NCBI RefSeq assembly: GCF_927904885.1
Contig: NZ_CAKMNW010000067.1
Location: 62,001-126,000, forward strand
Direction of reading: 5' to 3'
Source of the DNA: Candidatus Nitrotoga sp. M5
Lineage (GTDB): Bacteria > Pseudomonadota > Gammaproteobacteria > Burkholderiales > Gallionellaceae
DNA length: 64,000 bases
Shown here: one piece after another, positions 1-9,075 of the stretch
How the letters are laid out: every line of letters starts with the position of its first letter
How positions within the stretch are numbered: the first letter of the stretch is position 1
The notes under the pieces: generated by a model
The model's database searches: none
Told to the model about the DNA's origin: nothing
Seen by the model: the letters and a program-made list of their open reading frames with translations, nothing else
Made by a program: the position numbers and the translations under genes

Positions 1-129
1 CATGCTATGCATTATCACTTGACGCTTCAAACACGGTACGGTGATAAGCGAGCAGATTCTGCTCCTTTTCTGACGCTAAAATCTTGAGGGTGAGTGATAA
101 GGTGCAAGTTCAAATAGTAGAGGTGAATT

Positions 130-450
130 ATGAAAGTCTCTGGGGTAGATAGTTTGCTGAGTGAAATGCGCGCTGCAATGGCGTTGGCGCAAGGTGGGGC
201 TGCACCGAAACCCGCTGCGAAAACAACTACAGATTTCGCCAGTGTTCTGAAAACTTCACTGGATAGTGTAGCTCAGGCTCAGAGTCACGCCGGCGCCATG
301 CAAAAGGCATTTGTGCGGGGTGATGAAAATGTAACTTTGAGCAACGTGATGATAGATGGGCAAAAGGCGAACATTGCCTTTCAAGCTACTCTTCAGGTTC
401 GCAACAAGGTAATTGCTGCCTATAACGACATTATGAATATGCAAGTGTAG
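130..450 (+). CDS. fliE: Flagellar hook-basal body protein FliE
   Basis: FliE is the small adaptor between the MS ring (FliF) and the proximal rod of the flagellum. It is exported by the flagellar type III apparatus. The 106-residue length fits the family. The C-terminal half carries the typical FliE pattern: MIDGQKANIAFQ, then QVRNKVIAAYNDIM, ending MQV. The ATG follows AGAGGTGAATT, an acceptable ribosome binding site. FliE is usually followed directly by fliF, but here the next gene, at 830-1591, runs the other way. It is therefore the last gene of its operon or stands alone. The upstream neighbour lies outside the window. Confidence 0.95.
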   Translation: MKVSGVDSLLSEMRAAMALAQGGAAPKPAAKTTTDFASVLKTSLDSVAQAQSHAGAMQKAFVRGDENVTLSNVMIDGQKANIAFQATLQVRNKVIAAYNDIMNMQV

Positions 451-829
451 CAGCCTGTCATATTTAACGAGTGCGCATGAGATTGACGTGACCGTCGAGT
501 TTTAGTATTTTTGAGATCGATTTGCAAAGTACACTAGCACGATTTAATCTTACAATTTTGGTGCATGCCTAAATCTAGCGATCTGTCGGACTTTAAAGAA
601 AGTAGCTTCAAATAAAGGTGAGAGATTTATATTTCACCGCTATTGGGAAATAGAACAACTATTTCACTGCTAAATCTTCAAGTGGGATAAGCAGGCATTT
701 CGCTTCAAGGTAATAGCTCGTGAAAATATGCTTTCGCTCAGCTAAATTTTTGCTTCGATTCTCTAAGTCCGACAAGCTGCTAGTAGCGGTTCGCAAACTA
801 ATAAATTTAATATATAAAAATATAAACAC
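451..829. other. Intergenic stretch fliE-ycgR holding a repeat element
   Basis: This 379-bp gap separates the convergent 3' ends of fliE and the PilZ gene. I see no coding potential. Most of it is occupied by an inverted-repeat-bounded element at 575-783, described separately. The remaining bases are AT-rich, with no clear T-tract terminator. Confidence 0.6.
575..783. repeat. Inverted-repeat element, family copy A
   Basis: The two ends are 19-bp imperfect inverted repeats. The left end is 575-593 (CTAGCGATCTGTCGGACTT). The right end, read in reverse complement from 783-765, is CTAGCAGCTTGTCGGACTT, so 15 of 19 positions match and the inner ten bases TGTCGGACTT are identical. No open reading frame of note lies inside the 209 bp. 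Similar ends occur at 11100-11118 and 19281-19300, so this looks like a small non-autonomous mobile element or a dispersed palindromic repeat. No target duplication is obvious. Confidence 0.5.
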
Positions 830-1591
830 TCACCGCTGCGTAAGTCTTTCGCTTTGCAGATGGGTAAGATAGCGTTGTAGCAGTATGGCCATCGTGCCAT
901 TCAAGCGAATGAATTCGCATCCGGCACGTTTCTTAACCTCGCCATTTTGCATTGTAATTATGAAAATATTTTTTACGAGTATCGTAGCTGTCAGCGTGCC
1001 AATATTCGGCAACTGAATATTGCATACTGAATAAATTTTCCCGGGTTGAAATTCGGTGTCGTGTTCTTCGCATTCCAATGCCACGCCCCCGACACTTATA
1101 TCCATAATGGTTGGAGCGCACTTGATAATGGGAGCGCCTGGCTTTGCAGGGATAACACAAGTGAGCGGTTTTTTTACTGGGACGAGCAAACGGAAATAAT
1201 CGCGTCGCTGTAAATACAACAGGCTATTTGGCATCGGCAAACAAAAAGCTTGTTTATTTCTGAACCAAGTGTTCTCAATGTGGTGTGCTACGAACTGCAC
1301 TTTTACCTGCAGATGCGAGCTGATGAAAATTATTTTATGGCTTGGCAGAATACGCAAGTTATCTGCTTCACTGTGACTTACATCCAGCCATACATTTTGC
1401 TCGTCAACTCCAAGCACAGTGGTCAGGATGAAATCATTCCCATCTTCGTAGTAAAGAGCCGCGAGCGATCCTTTTTTTGCAATGGCGCGCAGGATAGACT
1501 GAATTTCTTTCTTCGAGTGAATGCGGAATTCATTCTTCTCACCATCGGAAAGCAGCTCTATTTTTAACGGAATTTCTTTTTCTTTGGCCAT
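830..1591 (-). CDS. ycgR: YcgR-like flagellar brake, PilZ domain protein
   Basis: This is a c-di-GMP receptor of the YcgR type, which binds the flagellar motor and slows it when c-di-GMP is high. The first ~115 residues resemble the YcgR N-terminal domain. The C-terminal half is a PilZ domain with both ligand-binding motifs: RxxxR at about R130-R134 (RDYFR) and DxSxxG at about D164-G169 (DISVGG). I chose ATG at 1591 (253 residues) because AGG lies about 7 bases upstream. A TTG at 1606 would add five residues. It sits at the 3' end of the flagellar cluster in the same orientation, which fits a motility role. The assignment rests on motifs and context. Confidence 0.85.
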   Translation of the reverse strand: MAKEKEIPLKIELLSDGEKNEFRIHSKKEIQSILRAIAKKGSLAALYYEDGNDFILTTVLGVDEQNVWLDVSHSEADNLRILPSHKIIFISSHLQVKVQFVAHHIENTWFRNKQAFCLPMPNSLLYLQRRDYFRLLVPVKKPLTCVIPAKPGAPIIKCAPTIMDISVGGVALECEEHDTEFQPGKIYSVCNIQLPNIGTLTATILVKNIFIITMQNGEVKKRAGCEFIRLNGTMAILLQRYLTHLQSERLTQR

Positions 1592-1777
1592 GCTGCACCT
1601 AATCAAAATTTAGACATACTATTAAGTATATCGAGACTTTTTGTTGGCTATACCAAAATTAAGGGGATATTTTATATGCTTCTAAATGGTATGAACCAGT
1701 GAAAGGTCCTACAGGCCGGTGCAAATTGGATATTCGAGGTGTCCCTGAATCAGTAAATAATATTACCGAACCATTTC

Positions 1778-2071
1778 TCAATTTGATTTTAAATTGGATG
1801 GAATTTCCCCATGCTCCAAGCGGTACAGCCAAACTAGCAATTCCGCCACAGCCAAGTAAAGTTGCGGTGGAATGTGCTGATCCAGCTCAACCTGCATTAG
1901 CAATCCTACCAAATCTTCAGATTCATGCACAAACACGCCATTTTCTTTGGCTCGTTTGATTATAGCCTGTGCGATCAAACCGCGCCCCTGTGCTACCACT
2001 CGAGGTGCTGATTCCTGACCATGATAAGCCAGTGCGACAGCCATTTGGCGTTTATTGGGTGGGGGGTTCAT
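1778..2071 (-). CDS. FlhB C-terminal-domain-like protein (FhlB family)
   Basis: This 97-residue protein resembles the cytoplasmic C-terminal domain of the flagellar export gate protein FlhB, without the membrane part. Recognisable family features are RQMAVALAYHG, then APRVVAQGRGLIAQ and the motif AKENGVFVHE. The autocleavage motif NPTH of full FlhB is absent, as is usual for these stand-alone relatives. They are thought to act in flagellar export substrate switching. Its start overlaps the end of the FliK-like gene by 20 bp, so the two are probably translated together. That coupling with a FliK-like protein, the other partner in substrate switching, supports the assignment. Confidence 0.8.
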   Translation of the reverse strand: MNPPPNKRQMAVALAYHGQESAPRVVAQGRGLIAQAIIKRAKENGVFVHESEDLVGLLMQVELDQHIPPQLYLAVAELLVWLYRLEHGEIPSNLKSN

Positions 2072-3098
2072 TTTGTGTGACTAGCGTACTGATAATTTGA
2101 ATTCCTCGATCGGACATGGTGGTGACCAGTTGTGAACTGGCATTACCTAACGCAGTACGTGTCGCCGGGGAATTTGCATTCAGAGTTAGGCTTAAGCCCA
2201 AACTATTGAAGCTTAACGTGGCGGAAACCATGCCCAAATTGGGCAGGTCAAGTTGGACGTGTGTGGTCCATTGCTGCTGATTTTCAGTAACAGGTGTAGG
2301 TGACGGTTGCTCGTGAATTTCCCATTGCATGGTCTGGTTTGGCCAGATATTACCTTGCCATATCACCTGCCGAGCTTCAAGCGCGTTGAACTGCTGCTGT
2401 ACAAGTGATTGCAGGTGCTCAGGAATAGTGGGCATTTTCCCTTCCGTTGAAGCGGTCGTAGCAATTCTGGTTGCAGGGGATATATTGTTTCCTGGTATTG
2501 ATGATGCTTCTTTGTTTGTTGAAGACTTGGATATTGCGGAGTTCTGTGGTTCTTGCAAAAGCTGTTCAGTACTACGCGCACCTTTAAGCCATTGAGCCTG
2601 ATGGGACTCGTAAAACAAACCGCTGTTGCCCAAAGCCGCCTGTAGTAATCCGGCCATTTGTACGCTTTGCATGGTCTGCGGCGATGTTAAAAGTGGAGTG
2701 CTTTGCATCGTGCGCATCGTATTTTTTTCACGTGGCTGCTGAGACAGGGAAGACAATAGCCGTGCGACAGAACTTAATTGCTCATCCGTGGACACTGGGT
2801 TATTCGAAGCAGACATACTGAAGGTCAGGCGAGGAGCGGTGGCGATGACTTGCAACTTGATTGTGTCGCCAGTGCTGATAAAAGCAGGAAGTGGCATTTT
2901 GGTAATTTGGTCGCCAATACGTACATTGAAGACACCGGGGGATACCTGAGATTGAACAAAACCTTGAATTTTTTGCCCCGGCTCAAGCTGCCCTGTTTTG
3001 GGCGCTATATTAGCTATAGCAGTTGAAAGCGGCTTTTGCGTGGATGCAAGCTCCTTGAGCATGCTCTGGAGCTTTAGAGGCTGTATGTGCGATGGCAT
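2052..3098 (-). CDS. FliK-like flagellar hook-length control protein
   Basis: This is a 348-residue protein with a low-complexity middle rich in Gln, Ser and Thr (about residues 100-220). Its structured C-terminal region (about 245-345) includes WEIHEQP, HVQLDLPNLGMVSATLSF and a final helix, matching the pattern of the FliK C-terminal domain. FliK-type proteins measure hook length and trigger the export switch at FlhB. The N-terminal region (PGQKIQGFVQSQVSPGVFNVRIGDQ) looks like a small beta domain seen in some FliK-like proteins. It lies between fliT and the FlhB-like gene. It may be a second, divergent FliK paralogue, since the main fliK usually sits with fliL/fliM. Confidence 0.7.
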   Translation of the reverse strand: MPSHIQPLKLQSMLKELASTQKPLSTAIANIAPKTGQLEPGQKIQGFVQSQVSPGVFNVRIGDQITKMPLPAFISTGDTIKLQVIATAPRLTFSMSASNNPVSTDEQLSSVARLLSSLSQQPREKNTMRTMQSTPLLTSPQTMQSVQMAGLLQAALGNSGLFYESHQAQWLKGARSTEQLLQEPQNSAISKSSTNKEASSIPGNNISPATRIATTASTEGKMPTIPEHLQSLVQQQFNALEARQVIWQGNIWPNQTMQWEIHEQPSPTPVTENQQQWTTHVQLDLPNLGMVSATLSFNSLGLSLTLNANSPATRTALGNASSQLVTTMSDRGIQIISTLVTQNEPPTQ

Positions 3099-3168
3099 GT
3101 TATGCAGAGTGCCGTATTATTACGCCGAATTCCTGATGCACGGTCATGGCCGCGCGCACTCTCAATTG

Positions 3169-3492
3169 TTAATATTGACTGGAATAGGTCTGTTGCAAAC
3201 GACGCTCTTGCCCCGTGCTATGCATAATGTTCTGTAATTGCGCTACCCACGGTTCAGTGTGATAACGGATTTCTGCATCGTCTGCAAGGATTTGACGGAT
3301 CAATTGCACTTTTCGTAATCGTGTATCCTCGTCCGGCGGGTTGCCAGTGTCTTGAGTTTTCATGATTTCTACATGCAGACTACATTTTTTTTCTAATTCC
3401 ACTAACTGATCCCACTGGCCGTCTGTCGCAGCCATGCGCATTTGAGTGGTGATTGATGAAAGAAACTCGTAATTTTCGATAACTGGATTCAT
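3169..3492 (-). CDS. fliT: Flagellar export chaperone FliT
   Basis: FliT binds the C-terminus of FliD, keeps it unpolymerised and delivers it to the export apparatus. The 107-residue, wholly helical protein has the family pattern MRMAATDGQWDQLVELEKKC in its first half and a polar helical C-terminal half containing LRKVQLIRQILADDAEIR. It follows fliD and fliS on the same strand, the standard fliD-fliS-fliT order. The ATG is preceded by AAAGGATG, a good binding site. The sequence is weakly conserved, so the call leans partly on position. Confidence 0.8.
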   Translation of the reverse strand: MNPVIENYEFLSSITTQMRMAATDGQWDQLVELEKKCSLHVEIMKTQDTGNPPDEDTRLRKVQLIRQILADDAEIRYHTEPWVAQLQNIMHSTGQERRLQQTYSSQY

Positions 3493-3661
3493 GGCTTACA
3501 TCCTTTAATCTTGGTTTGTTGATCGAGACACTGTGTCGCGATCATTTCGATATGTCTTAGGTTTTAGATTCAATCTATGAACCTTCTACTCGGAATATCG
3601 GCTAGCGTTTTGATAACTTTAGCTTGATTCAAATTTTTTCATCTTCAATTTCGACAGCCTC

Positions 3662-4201
3662 TCAGACACTGCCATAAGCTGACATTGCATGTCTGCCAAT
3701 TGTTGACTGTGGCTGCTTAGTTGTCGATTGGGCGATGTATGCTTGCGGCTTAACAGCTGGGATAGAGTGTGTTTGGACGATGGTGGGGGTGGCGGGTAAG
3801 GAAGATGAGACTTCCGAACGTATACTTTCCCACGCTCCTTTAAGTTCTGCCAGCAATTGGCTCACTTCGTCCAGAATGGCGGTATCGTTTTGCTGGTTGG
3901 CAAGTAAAAGTCGTTGGCTTATGTAGTCATACAAGGAAGAAAGATTCTGTGCCAGTTCACCACCAGCTTCCATGTCGAGGCAGGCTTTCAGCCCACCGTC
4001 AATAATTGTGATAGCTTTGGATATAGATGCGCCTTTGGCGGCAGTTTCCTTACGCAAAATTTGGTTCTTGGCCGATATTGTGGCCAATAATACGCCTTGA
4101 TAGAGCATCAAAATGAGTTTGTGCGGGTCAGCCGCATTTACGCCTGATTCAATATCAATTTTGTTATAAGCATTAATTGCAGTATTGCTGGTCATGGTCA
4201 T
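3662..4201 (-). CDS. fliS: Flagellin export chaperone FliS
   Basis: FliS binds the disordered C-terminus of flagellin in the cytoplasm and prevents premature polymerisation. The protein has the family core: AINAYNKIDIESGV near the N-terminus, then PHKLILMLYQGVL and later helices ending near ELKGAWESI. It is 179 residues, longer than the usual 120-140. The extra ~45 C-terminal residues are rich in Pro, Thr, Ser and Gln and look unstructured. It starts 9 bp after the fliD stop with GGGAGAATG upstream of the ATG. The same operon carries fliC, its client. Confidence 0.95.
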   Translation of the reverse strand: MTMTSNTAINAYNKIDIESGVNAADPHKLILMLYQGVLLATISAKNQILRKETAAKGASISKAITIIDGGLKACLDMEAGGELAQNLSSLYDYISQRLLLANQQNDTAILDEVSQLLAELKGAWESIRSEVSSSLPATPTIVQTHSIPAVKPQAYIAQSTTKQPQSTIGRHAMSAYGSV

Positions 4202-4210
4202 TCTCCCAAA

Positions 4211-6190
4211 TTATAGGTTGGCGATTTGATCGAGTTGTTGAGTTAAAAAAACACTAGTTTGGTTCATTCTGCTAAGAAGAACATCAAGCGCGGTAAATTG
4301 AGCTCGAAGATGCCTTTCGATGCCGACTAAACGAATTTCCAGGGCATCGCGACGGTCATCTATACCCTTGATGAGATTGTTAATGCCATTAGTTCTACTA
4401 GCAATGACGCCGTCGCTTGTTAATACTGAACTTGCCAATTTTTCGAGTGTAAATGCAAAACCATTTGAAAAATTCAAGTCGCCTCGGTCACCTAATGCAC
4501 CACCTTTAATAGTGATACTCAAGCCTTGCGAGTTGTTTAATACTTGGCCGGAACCAGTGCCGCTTATTCCGCCGATGGATCCCGCAACGTCTACCCCCGC
4601 GGTTTGCGTGGGTGTTGCGCCGAGCAAATCACCGGCGCCAATCCCGCCAATAGCAACACTGGAGTTCGATCCATAGTTGGACGAAGTGATCGTGAACACA
4701 CCACTATTTTGTTCAACCGCAACCTGAATGCCCGCGTTGCTAAATGCAGTTGCACCATTGATCTTGGCTTGCAACCCCGCAGCTAATGTTTGAGCGGTAT
4801 AAGTCCCCACATCCAAAGTAACTAAAGTGCTAACGCCATTAACGTTCACGTCCAGCGTATTATTTGCACTTGTAATGGTCGTGTTGGCCGCACTATTTCC
4901 GACGGTTTTACCTTGAGTGGCAATTTGAGTAACATTCACAGCAAAGCTACCGGCTTTTGTGTTGCTGGTTGCGGAGTTAAAGGTAATCAAACTATCAGTT
5001 CCATTGCCGACAGAGGCAAATATACTTGCAATGTCGTTGACATTATTGGCTATTGCGCTATTTAGTTTAGTGTCGTCCAGCGCGAGGGAACCATTTTTTT
5101 GGAATGAAACACCTATTTGAGACAGCGTGGCCAGCTCACCTGAAGCACCTATGACTGGTGATCCAAGTGCATTCCGCAGCTGTGATTGCAGGGAGCGCAC
5201 GGTGCTATCGCCCTGTAAGACGGCTGCTTGTTTAGTTGCCGGATCGAAAGCAGAAAGATCATTTAGCGTTTTGGAAAGCTCATTGTAAGCTTTAACAAAG
5301 CTGGAGACTGAGTTGCTGATAGAGGCTTTGTCATGCGCCACGGTCAGTGTTGTCGGTGTTGTGGTGATGCTTTTTAGATTGAGCGTGACACCCTGTATCA
5401 CATCAGCAACAGAGTTTGAAGTCTTGCTGACTGATACGCCATTGACTTTGAAATTAGCATTCGTTGCCGTAACAGTCTCGGACAAATTTTGCGTACCCGC
5501 AGGATCGTGAGCCAGCAAGCTGCTCAAGTTTGCATCGCCGCTTACGGAAATTTTCAGGCTATTGCTCACGCCCTTATTGTCCGATGAAAGCGCAAGTCGA
5601 AAGGGTGTGTCACTACCATCATTGATGATGGTCGCCGTTACACCTAGCTTGGCAGTGTTGATGGCATCGCGTATACCTTGTAGCGAATTATTGCTGCTGT
5701 CTATGGTGATACTCTTTGTGCCATTGCCGTTTGAGCTGAACGAGGTAACATCGGTATATTTTTGGGTTATCGGATCCAACGTTCCGCCGTTAATGGTGCC
5801 AAAATCAAAAGTTAATGTAGTTGCAGTGCCATCACCGATGGCAGCAGTACTACTAATTTGCCCCGCAGCGGCAAGTTTTTGCGACTGGGCAAGGCTGCTC
5901 ACCTCCAAAGAGTAATTTCCAGCCACAGCAATACTGCTGGCTGTAGCAGACAAAATAGTGTCATCGGAAGGAATGGCATCGAGGCTGGTAAAGCTACCTT
6001 TGTTGCTTAAGCTTTGCATGGTCGATTGAAAGCTGGCGACTGCTCCCTTTATGCTACCGTAGGCAGATAACTTGGTTTGGTGGCTCGCTTCAATGACGTT
6101 GAGGCGGTTAATGGGTTGCCGCTCAACCGTCATCAACTGACTTACTATGCTGTTGACATCAAGGTTGGTTGACGAGATTGCGGTTTCCAT
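4211..6190 (-). CDS. fliD: Flagellar filament cap protein FliD
   Basis: FliD (HAP2) forms the pentameric cap at the filament tip and promotes flagellin polymerisation. The N-terminal conserved part is clear (LDVNSIVSQLMTVERQPINRL, residues about 10-30). So is the C-terminal FliD domain, whose coiled-coil end reads SVFLTQQLDQIANL. At 659 residues it is longer than the E. coli protein (468). The extra length sits in the Ser/Thr/Asn/Gly-rich central region, which contains flagellin-IN-type segments such as TITSANNTLDVNVNGVS. Long central regions are common when the flagellin is also large, as here. The ATG is preceded by AAGGAGACC. Confidence 0.95.
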   Translation of the reverse strand: METAISSTNLDVNSIVSQLMTVERQPINRLNVIEASHQTKLSAYGSIKGAVASFQSTMQSLSNKGSFTSLDAIPSDDTILSATASSIAVAGNYSLEVSSLAQSQKLAAAGQISSTAAIGDGTATTLTFDFGTINGGTLDPITQKYTDVTSFSSNGNGTKSITIDSSNNSLQGIRDAINTAKLGVTATIINDGSDTPFRLALSSDNKGVSNSLKISVSGDANLSSLLAHDPAGTQNLSETVTATNANFKVNGVSVSKTSNSVADVIQGVTLNLKSITTTPTTLTVAHDKASISNSVSSFVKAYNELSKTLNDLSAFDPATKQAAVLQGDSTVRSLQSQLRNALGSPVIGASGELATLSQIGVSFQKNGSLALDDTKLNSAIANNVNDIASIFASVGNGTDSLITFNSATSNTKAGSFAVNVTQIATQGKTVGNSAANTTITSANNTLDVNVNGVSTLVTLDVGTYTAQTLAAGLQAKINGATAFSNAGIQVAVEQNSGVFTITSSNYGSNSSVAIGGIGAGDLLGATPTQTAGVDVAGSIGGISGTGSGQVLNNSQGLSITIKGGALGDRGDLNFSNGFAFTLEKLASSVLTSDGVIASRTNGINNLIKGIDDRRDALEIRLVGIERHLRAQFTALDVLLSRMNQTSVFLTQQLDQIANL

Positions 6191-6201
6191 AATCGGTCTC
6201 C

Positions 6202-6615
6202 TTAGGTTTTTTGATCCAGCAATACGCCCTGCTGAAATTGGCCTATTGCGCTAGCAATTGCTAGCATTTGTTCCGAAGGAAATTGGCGAATCAGGTCACC
6301 CGTTTCCGTATCTATCAGCTTGACTATTGATCTTTTGGTGTCAGTGTCCACACTAAACTCCAAGCTCCTGTTTGACTGCTCAAACACCTTGTTGGCATCG
6401 CTTAACGCACTTTCCAATTGGGCGGAAGAGACGGGTTGCTCGGCAACCTTCACTGCTGATACCTGAGGTAACGCAGGTGATTCGGCAGGTTGAGCTGTGC
6501 CATTAGCGGGTGGGGTTGAAACAATAACAGGCTTGCCATTATTGGCGAGCCCATTGTTTGAAATTTTGTCAGGTGGCGAAGCCTGAGCCAGGTTGCTAGA
6601 AATTTGGTGAAGCAT
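6202..6615 (-). CDS. flaG: FlaG family protein
   Basis: This 137-residue protein ends in a FlaG domain. The hallmark is a C-terminal stretch reading LEFSVDTDTKRSIVKLID followed by ETGDLIRQFPSEQML. FlaG proteins influence filament length or assembly, but their exact role is unsettled. The first ~60 residues are Pro/Ala/Asn-rich and probably disordered. The ATG has AAGGAGAGC upstream. It lies between fliC and fliD, the usual position in polar flagellates, and 11 bp before fliD, so the two are likely co-transcribed. Confidence 0.9.
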   Translation of the reverse strand: MLHQISSNLAQASPPDKISNNGLANNGKPVIVSTPPANGTAQPAESPALPQVSAVKVAEQPVSSAQLESALSDANKVFEQSNRSLEFSVDTDTKRSIVKLIDTETGDLIRQFPSEQMLAIASAIGQFQQGVLLDQKT

Positions 6616-6639
6616 TTCGCTCTCCTTTTTGTTAAAGGT

Positions 6640-6661
6640 CCGGCCGAATTTCTTCGGCCGG
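6640..6661 (-). terminator. Hairpin between fliC and flaG
   Basis: A perfect 9-bp stem (CCGGCCGAA / TTCGGCCGG) with a 4-base loop lies 19 bases past the flagellin stop codon. No uninterrupted T-tract follows on the minus strand, so it may be an attenuator or an mRNA-stabilising hairpin at the end of the abundant fliC transcript rather than a full terminator. Confidence 0.6.
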
Positions 6662-6679
6662 TATTAATCACCTAATGGA

Positions 6680-8833
6680 TTATCTCAACAGTGATAATAC
6701 GTTGTTTGGTAACTGATTTGCTTGTGCCAACATCGCTGTACCTGCTTGTTGCAAGATCTGGTTACGAGTCAGTTGTGCAGTCTCTGCCGCAAAGTCAGCA
6801 TCTAAAATCCGGCTACGCGCGGCTGAGAGATTTTCTGACGATGCAGATAGACTGGACACCACGCTTGTAAAGCGGTTCTGCAAAGCACCCATGCTGCCAC
6901 GAATAGTGTTGACCTGACTGAGTGCACCGTCAATCAGCGAGATTGCATTATTTGCACCTTCGAGCGTTGAAATATCCACTGTGTTAATAGCAGTCAGACC
7001 AACATTGGCGGTACTCAAGCCTGCAGCAGCTGGGGATGAGCCACCAATACTGAATGCGTTGGCGGAGTTAAGAGTTAATGTTCCCTTGTTGCTGCTAGCG
7101 GCATAAACTCCACTGACGCCCGCCGTATCAACGCTGCTTATTGCACCTGCGGTACCGAAGGTTACTGGTTCCGTCGGTGGGGGTACGACACCATCGGATC
7201 CGTACAGGGTATTGGTCACTGTAACCGCGCCAGCGGTTCTGGAGGTAAATCCTACTGTGCCATTACCCGCAGCCTGTTGTGCGGAGACGGCGGCCGCAAG
7301 ATTAGTGGCCGTTAATATATCGTCATCTGCTGCAGTGGCACCGCCGGTACCCAATTTAACCTGGACGTTACCTGCGGTAGCCACAGCGGTTGCGTCGTGT
7401 CGTGTGAATTCGTAAGTAAGGCCACCGATTTTCAGGGTGTCACCGATCGCAACCCCTGCACCTACAGTAGTGGATGCAAATGAACTAGCATTAGCAGTCG
7501 CCGATGCGGAAGCTAGGCCGTCTGCAGCACCAGTCGATAACACGTTAGTTTTTGCGGTCAAAATCGCGTCAGTTGTCGCGCCCGTAATGGTGAATGCGTT
7601 TGTTACAGTGCTGTTCAAGGCGAGTGCGGCTCTGACATTGGCTGCTTGATTATCAGCGCTAGAGTTGTCTATCTGGATGTTGGTAGCACTGTTGGCATCT
7701 GCGCTATAGGTGAAAGTAACACCCGCTACAGACAATGTATCGGAGGTATTAGCCGTGTTAGTTGAAGTATTGGTGACTACTTGGCGGGCGCCTGCGGCAA
7801 CGGTGATGACACTGTTGCCGAAAGATTTCGTGGCTCCTGCCAATTCCAGGCCGGTGGCATTTTCCACTCGGGTAGCACCGTCATCAGCGTTGGTCGCATT
7901 GGTAGTAATGTCGATATTTTTTCCAGTAGCGGATGTTAGTGTCAATGCACCAGTACCGCCATTGACCAATGCCGTCACACCGGTTTGGTTCGATACAGCA
8001 TTGATTGCTGCAGCAACGTTACCGCCTTGAGTAGCAACGTTGCTTGAACCTGCAACCGCACCTATGCTTACGCCATTGATAACCAAGTCGCCGGATTGAA
8101 GCGATTGATTACGTTGCAGAGGATTGGTTGTAGGGCTGGTTACTGTAGTGGTGGCTGAGGAGGTTACACCGGTTCGATTAGACACACCGTTGATGGCGGT
8201 AGAAATTGCTTCGGCTGAACCGGAAGTTGAGCTACCTACATCAATATTGTTGAGTGTTAATTGGCCGGCTGTGAGTGCAGTGCCGCTTACAGCCGAAATA
8301 CTGTTGCTAGCGACCTGATAAGATCCCAGCGCCGAAGTTTGGGAATTTCCCGTGCTGGCAATAATAGTTTGATTGGCGTTTGCGCCAACCTGAAATTGGG
8401 CTGCAGTAAATGTACCATCAAGTATGTTTTGACCGTTAAACTGGGAAGAGGTCGATACACGCTGTATTTCTGCGAGTAACTGGGTAACTTCATTGTTGAG
8501 CGATGTACGGTCAGAAGCAGAGTTTGTCGCGTTAGCAGATTGAATGGCCAGTTCGCGGATACGTTGCAGGTTGTTCCCTACTTCTGATAATCCACCTTCA
8601 GCAGTTTGTGCCAAAGAGACGCCGTCGTTGGCATTACGCGAAGCTTGATTTAGGCCCCGAATTTGAGATGTCATCCGGTCAGAAATTGCCAGACCAGCCG
8701 CATCGTCTTTTGCGCTGTTGATGCGCAGTCCAGAAGATAAACGTTGTAAAGAGGTTTCCAGTGCGCTTTGTGAAGAGTTCAGGTTTCGCTGTGCATTTAG
8801 TGATGCAACGTTGGTGTTAATTACTGCAGCCAT
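6680..8833 (-). CDS. fliC: Flagellin (unusually long)
   Basis: This is the filament subunit. The N-terminal D0/D1 region (first ~140 residues: MAAVINTNVASLNAQRNL, RLSSGLRINSAKDDAAGLAI) and the C-terminal D1/D0 region (last ~100: GALQNRFTSVVSSL, ending LPNNVLSLLR) are textbook flagellin. The middle, about residues 165-620, is Ala/Thr/Ser/Asn-rich with repeated flagellin-IN-like units such as LTLNNIDVG and LVINGVSIG. With 717 residues it is well above the ~490-500 of enteric flagellin, implying large outer D2/D3 domains. A strong AAAGGAGAA binding site and a sigma-28 promoter precede it. It is the only flagellin gene in the window. Confidence 0.97.
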   Translation of the reverse strand: MAAVINTNVASLNAQRNLNSSQSALETSLQRLSSGLRINSAKDDAAGLAISDRMTSQIRGLNQASRNANDGVSLAQTAEGGLSEVGNNLQRIRELAIQSANATNSASDRTSLNNEVTQLLAEIQRVSTSSQFNGQNILDGTFTAAQFQVGANANQTIIASTGNSQTSALGSYQVASNSISAVSGTALTAGQLTLNNIDVGSSTSGSAEAISTAINGVSNRTGVTSSATTTVTSPTTNPLQRNQSLQSGDLVINGVSIGAVAGSSNVATQGGNVAAAINAVSNQTGVTALVNGGTGALTLTSATGKNIDITTNATNADDGATRVENATGLELAGATKSFGNSVITVAAGARQVVTNTSTNTANTSDTLSVAGVTFTYSADANSATNIQIDNSSADNQAANVRAALALNSTVTNAFTITGATTDAILTAKTNVLSTGAADGLASASATANASSFASTTVGAGVAIGDTLKIGGLTYEFTRHDATAVATAGNVQVKLGTGGATAADDDILTATNLAAAVSAQQAAGNGTVGFTSRTAGAVTVTNTLYGSDGVVPPPTEPVTFGTAGAISSVDTAGVSGVYAASSNKGTLTLNSANAFSIGGSSPAAAGLSTANVGLTAINTVDISTLEGANNAISLIDGALSQVNTIRGSMGALQNRFTSVVSSLSASSENLSAARSRILDADFAAETAQLTRNQILQQAGTAMLAQANQLPNNVLSLLR

Positions 8834-8927
8834 AATAATTCTCCTTTAACTAGTTGATTTTCGGCATGGTTGCCATTCACTTTGGTTTGCCTCATTGTTC
8901 CAGGCTAATCAACCATGGTTACTCCAG

Positions 8928-8954
8928 TTAACGGAAAGTGCGGAAAAAACTTTA
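8928..8954 (-). promoter_or_regulatory. Sigma-28 (FliA) promoter of fliC
   Basis: On the minus strand TAAAGTTT (8954-8947) is followed by an 11-base spacer and TCCGTTAA (8935-8928). The E. coli FliA consensus is TAAAGTTT-N11-GCCGATAA. The -35 part is identical and the -10 part matches at six of eight positions. It lies about 95 bases upstream of the fliC ATG, so late, FliA-dependent expression of fliC and perhaps the following genes is expected. Confidence 0.8.
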
Positions 8955-9075
8955 GGAAACACTTGATTTTTTTTCTTAGGCGTAGATCGTTTTTACTACT
9001 ATTGGGTTAACGCACGATTTTAACAATGCTCTTTATACTGCGTGCGCTTGACAATTTTAATCAAATTTCATTTTG

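Noticed and set aside
142..160. Sigma-54-like GG-N10-GC sequence at fliE
   Set aside because: It lies inside the coding sequence after the start codon, so it cannot drive fliE.
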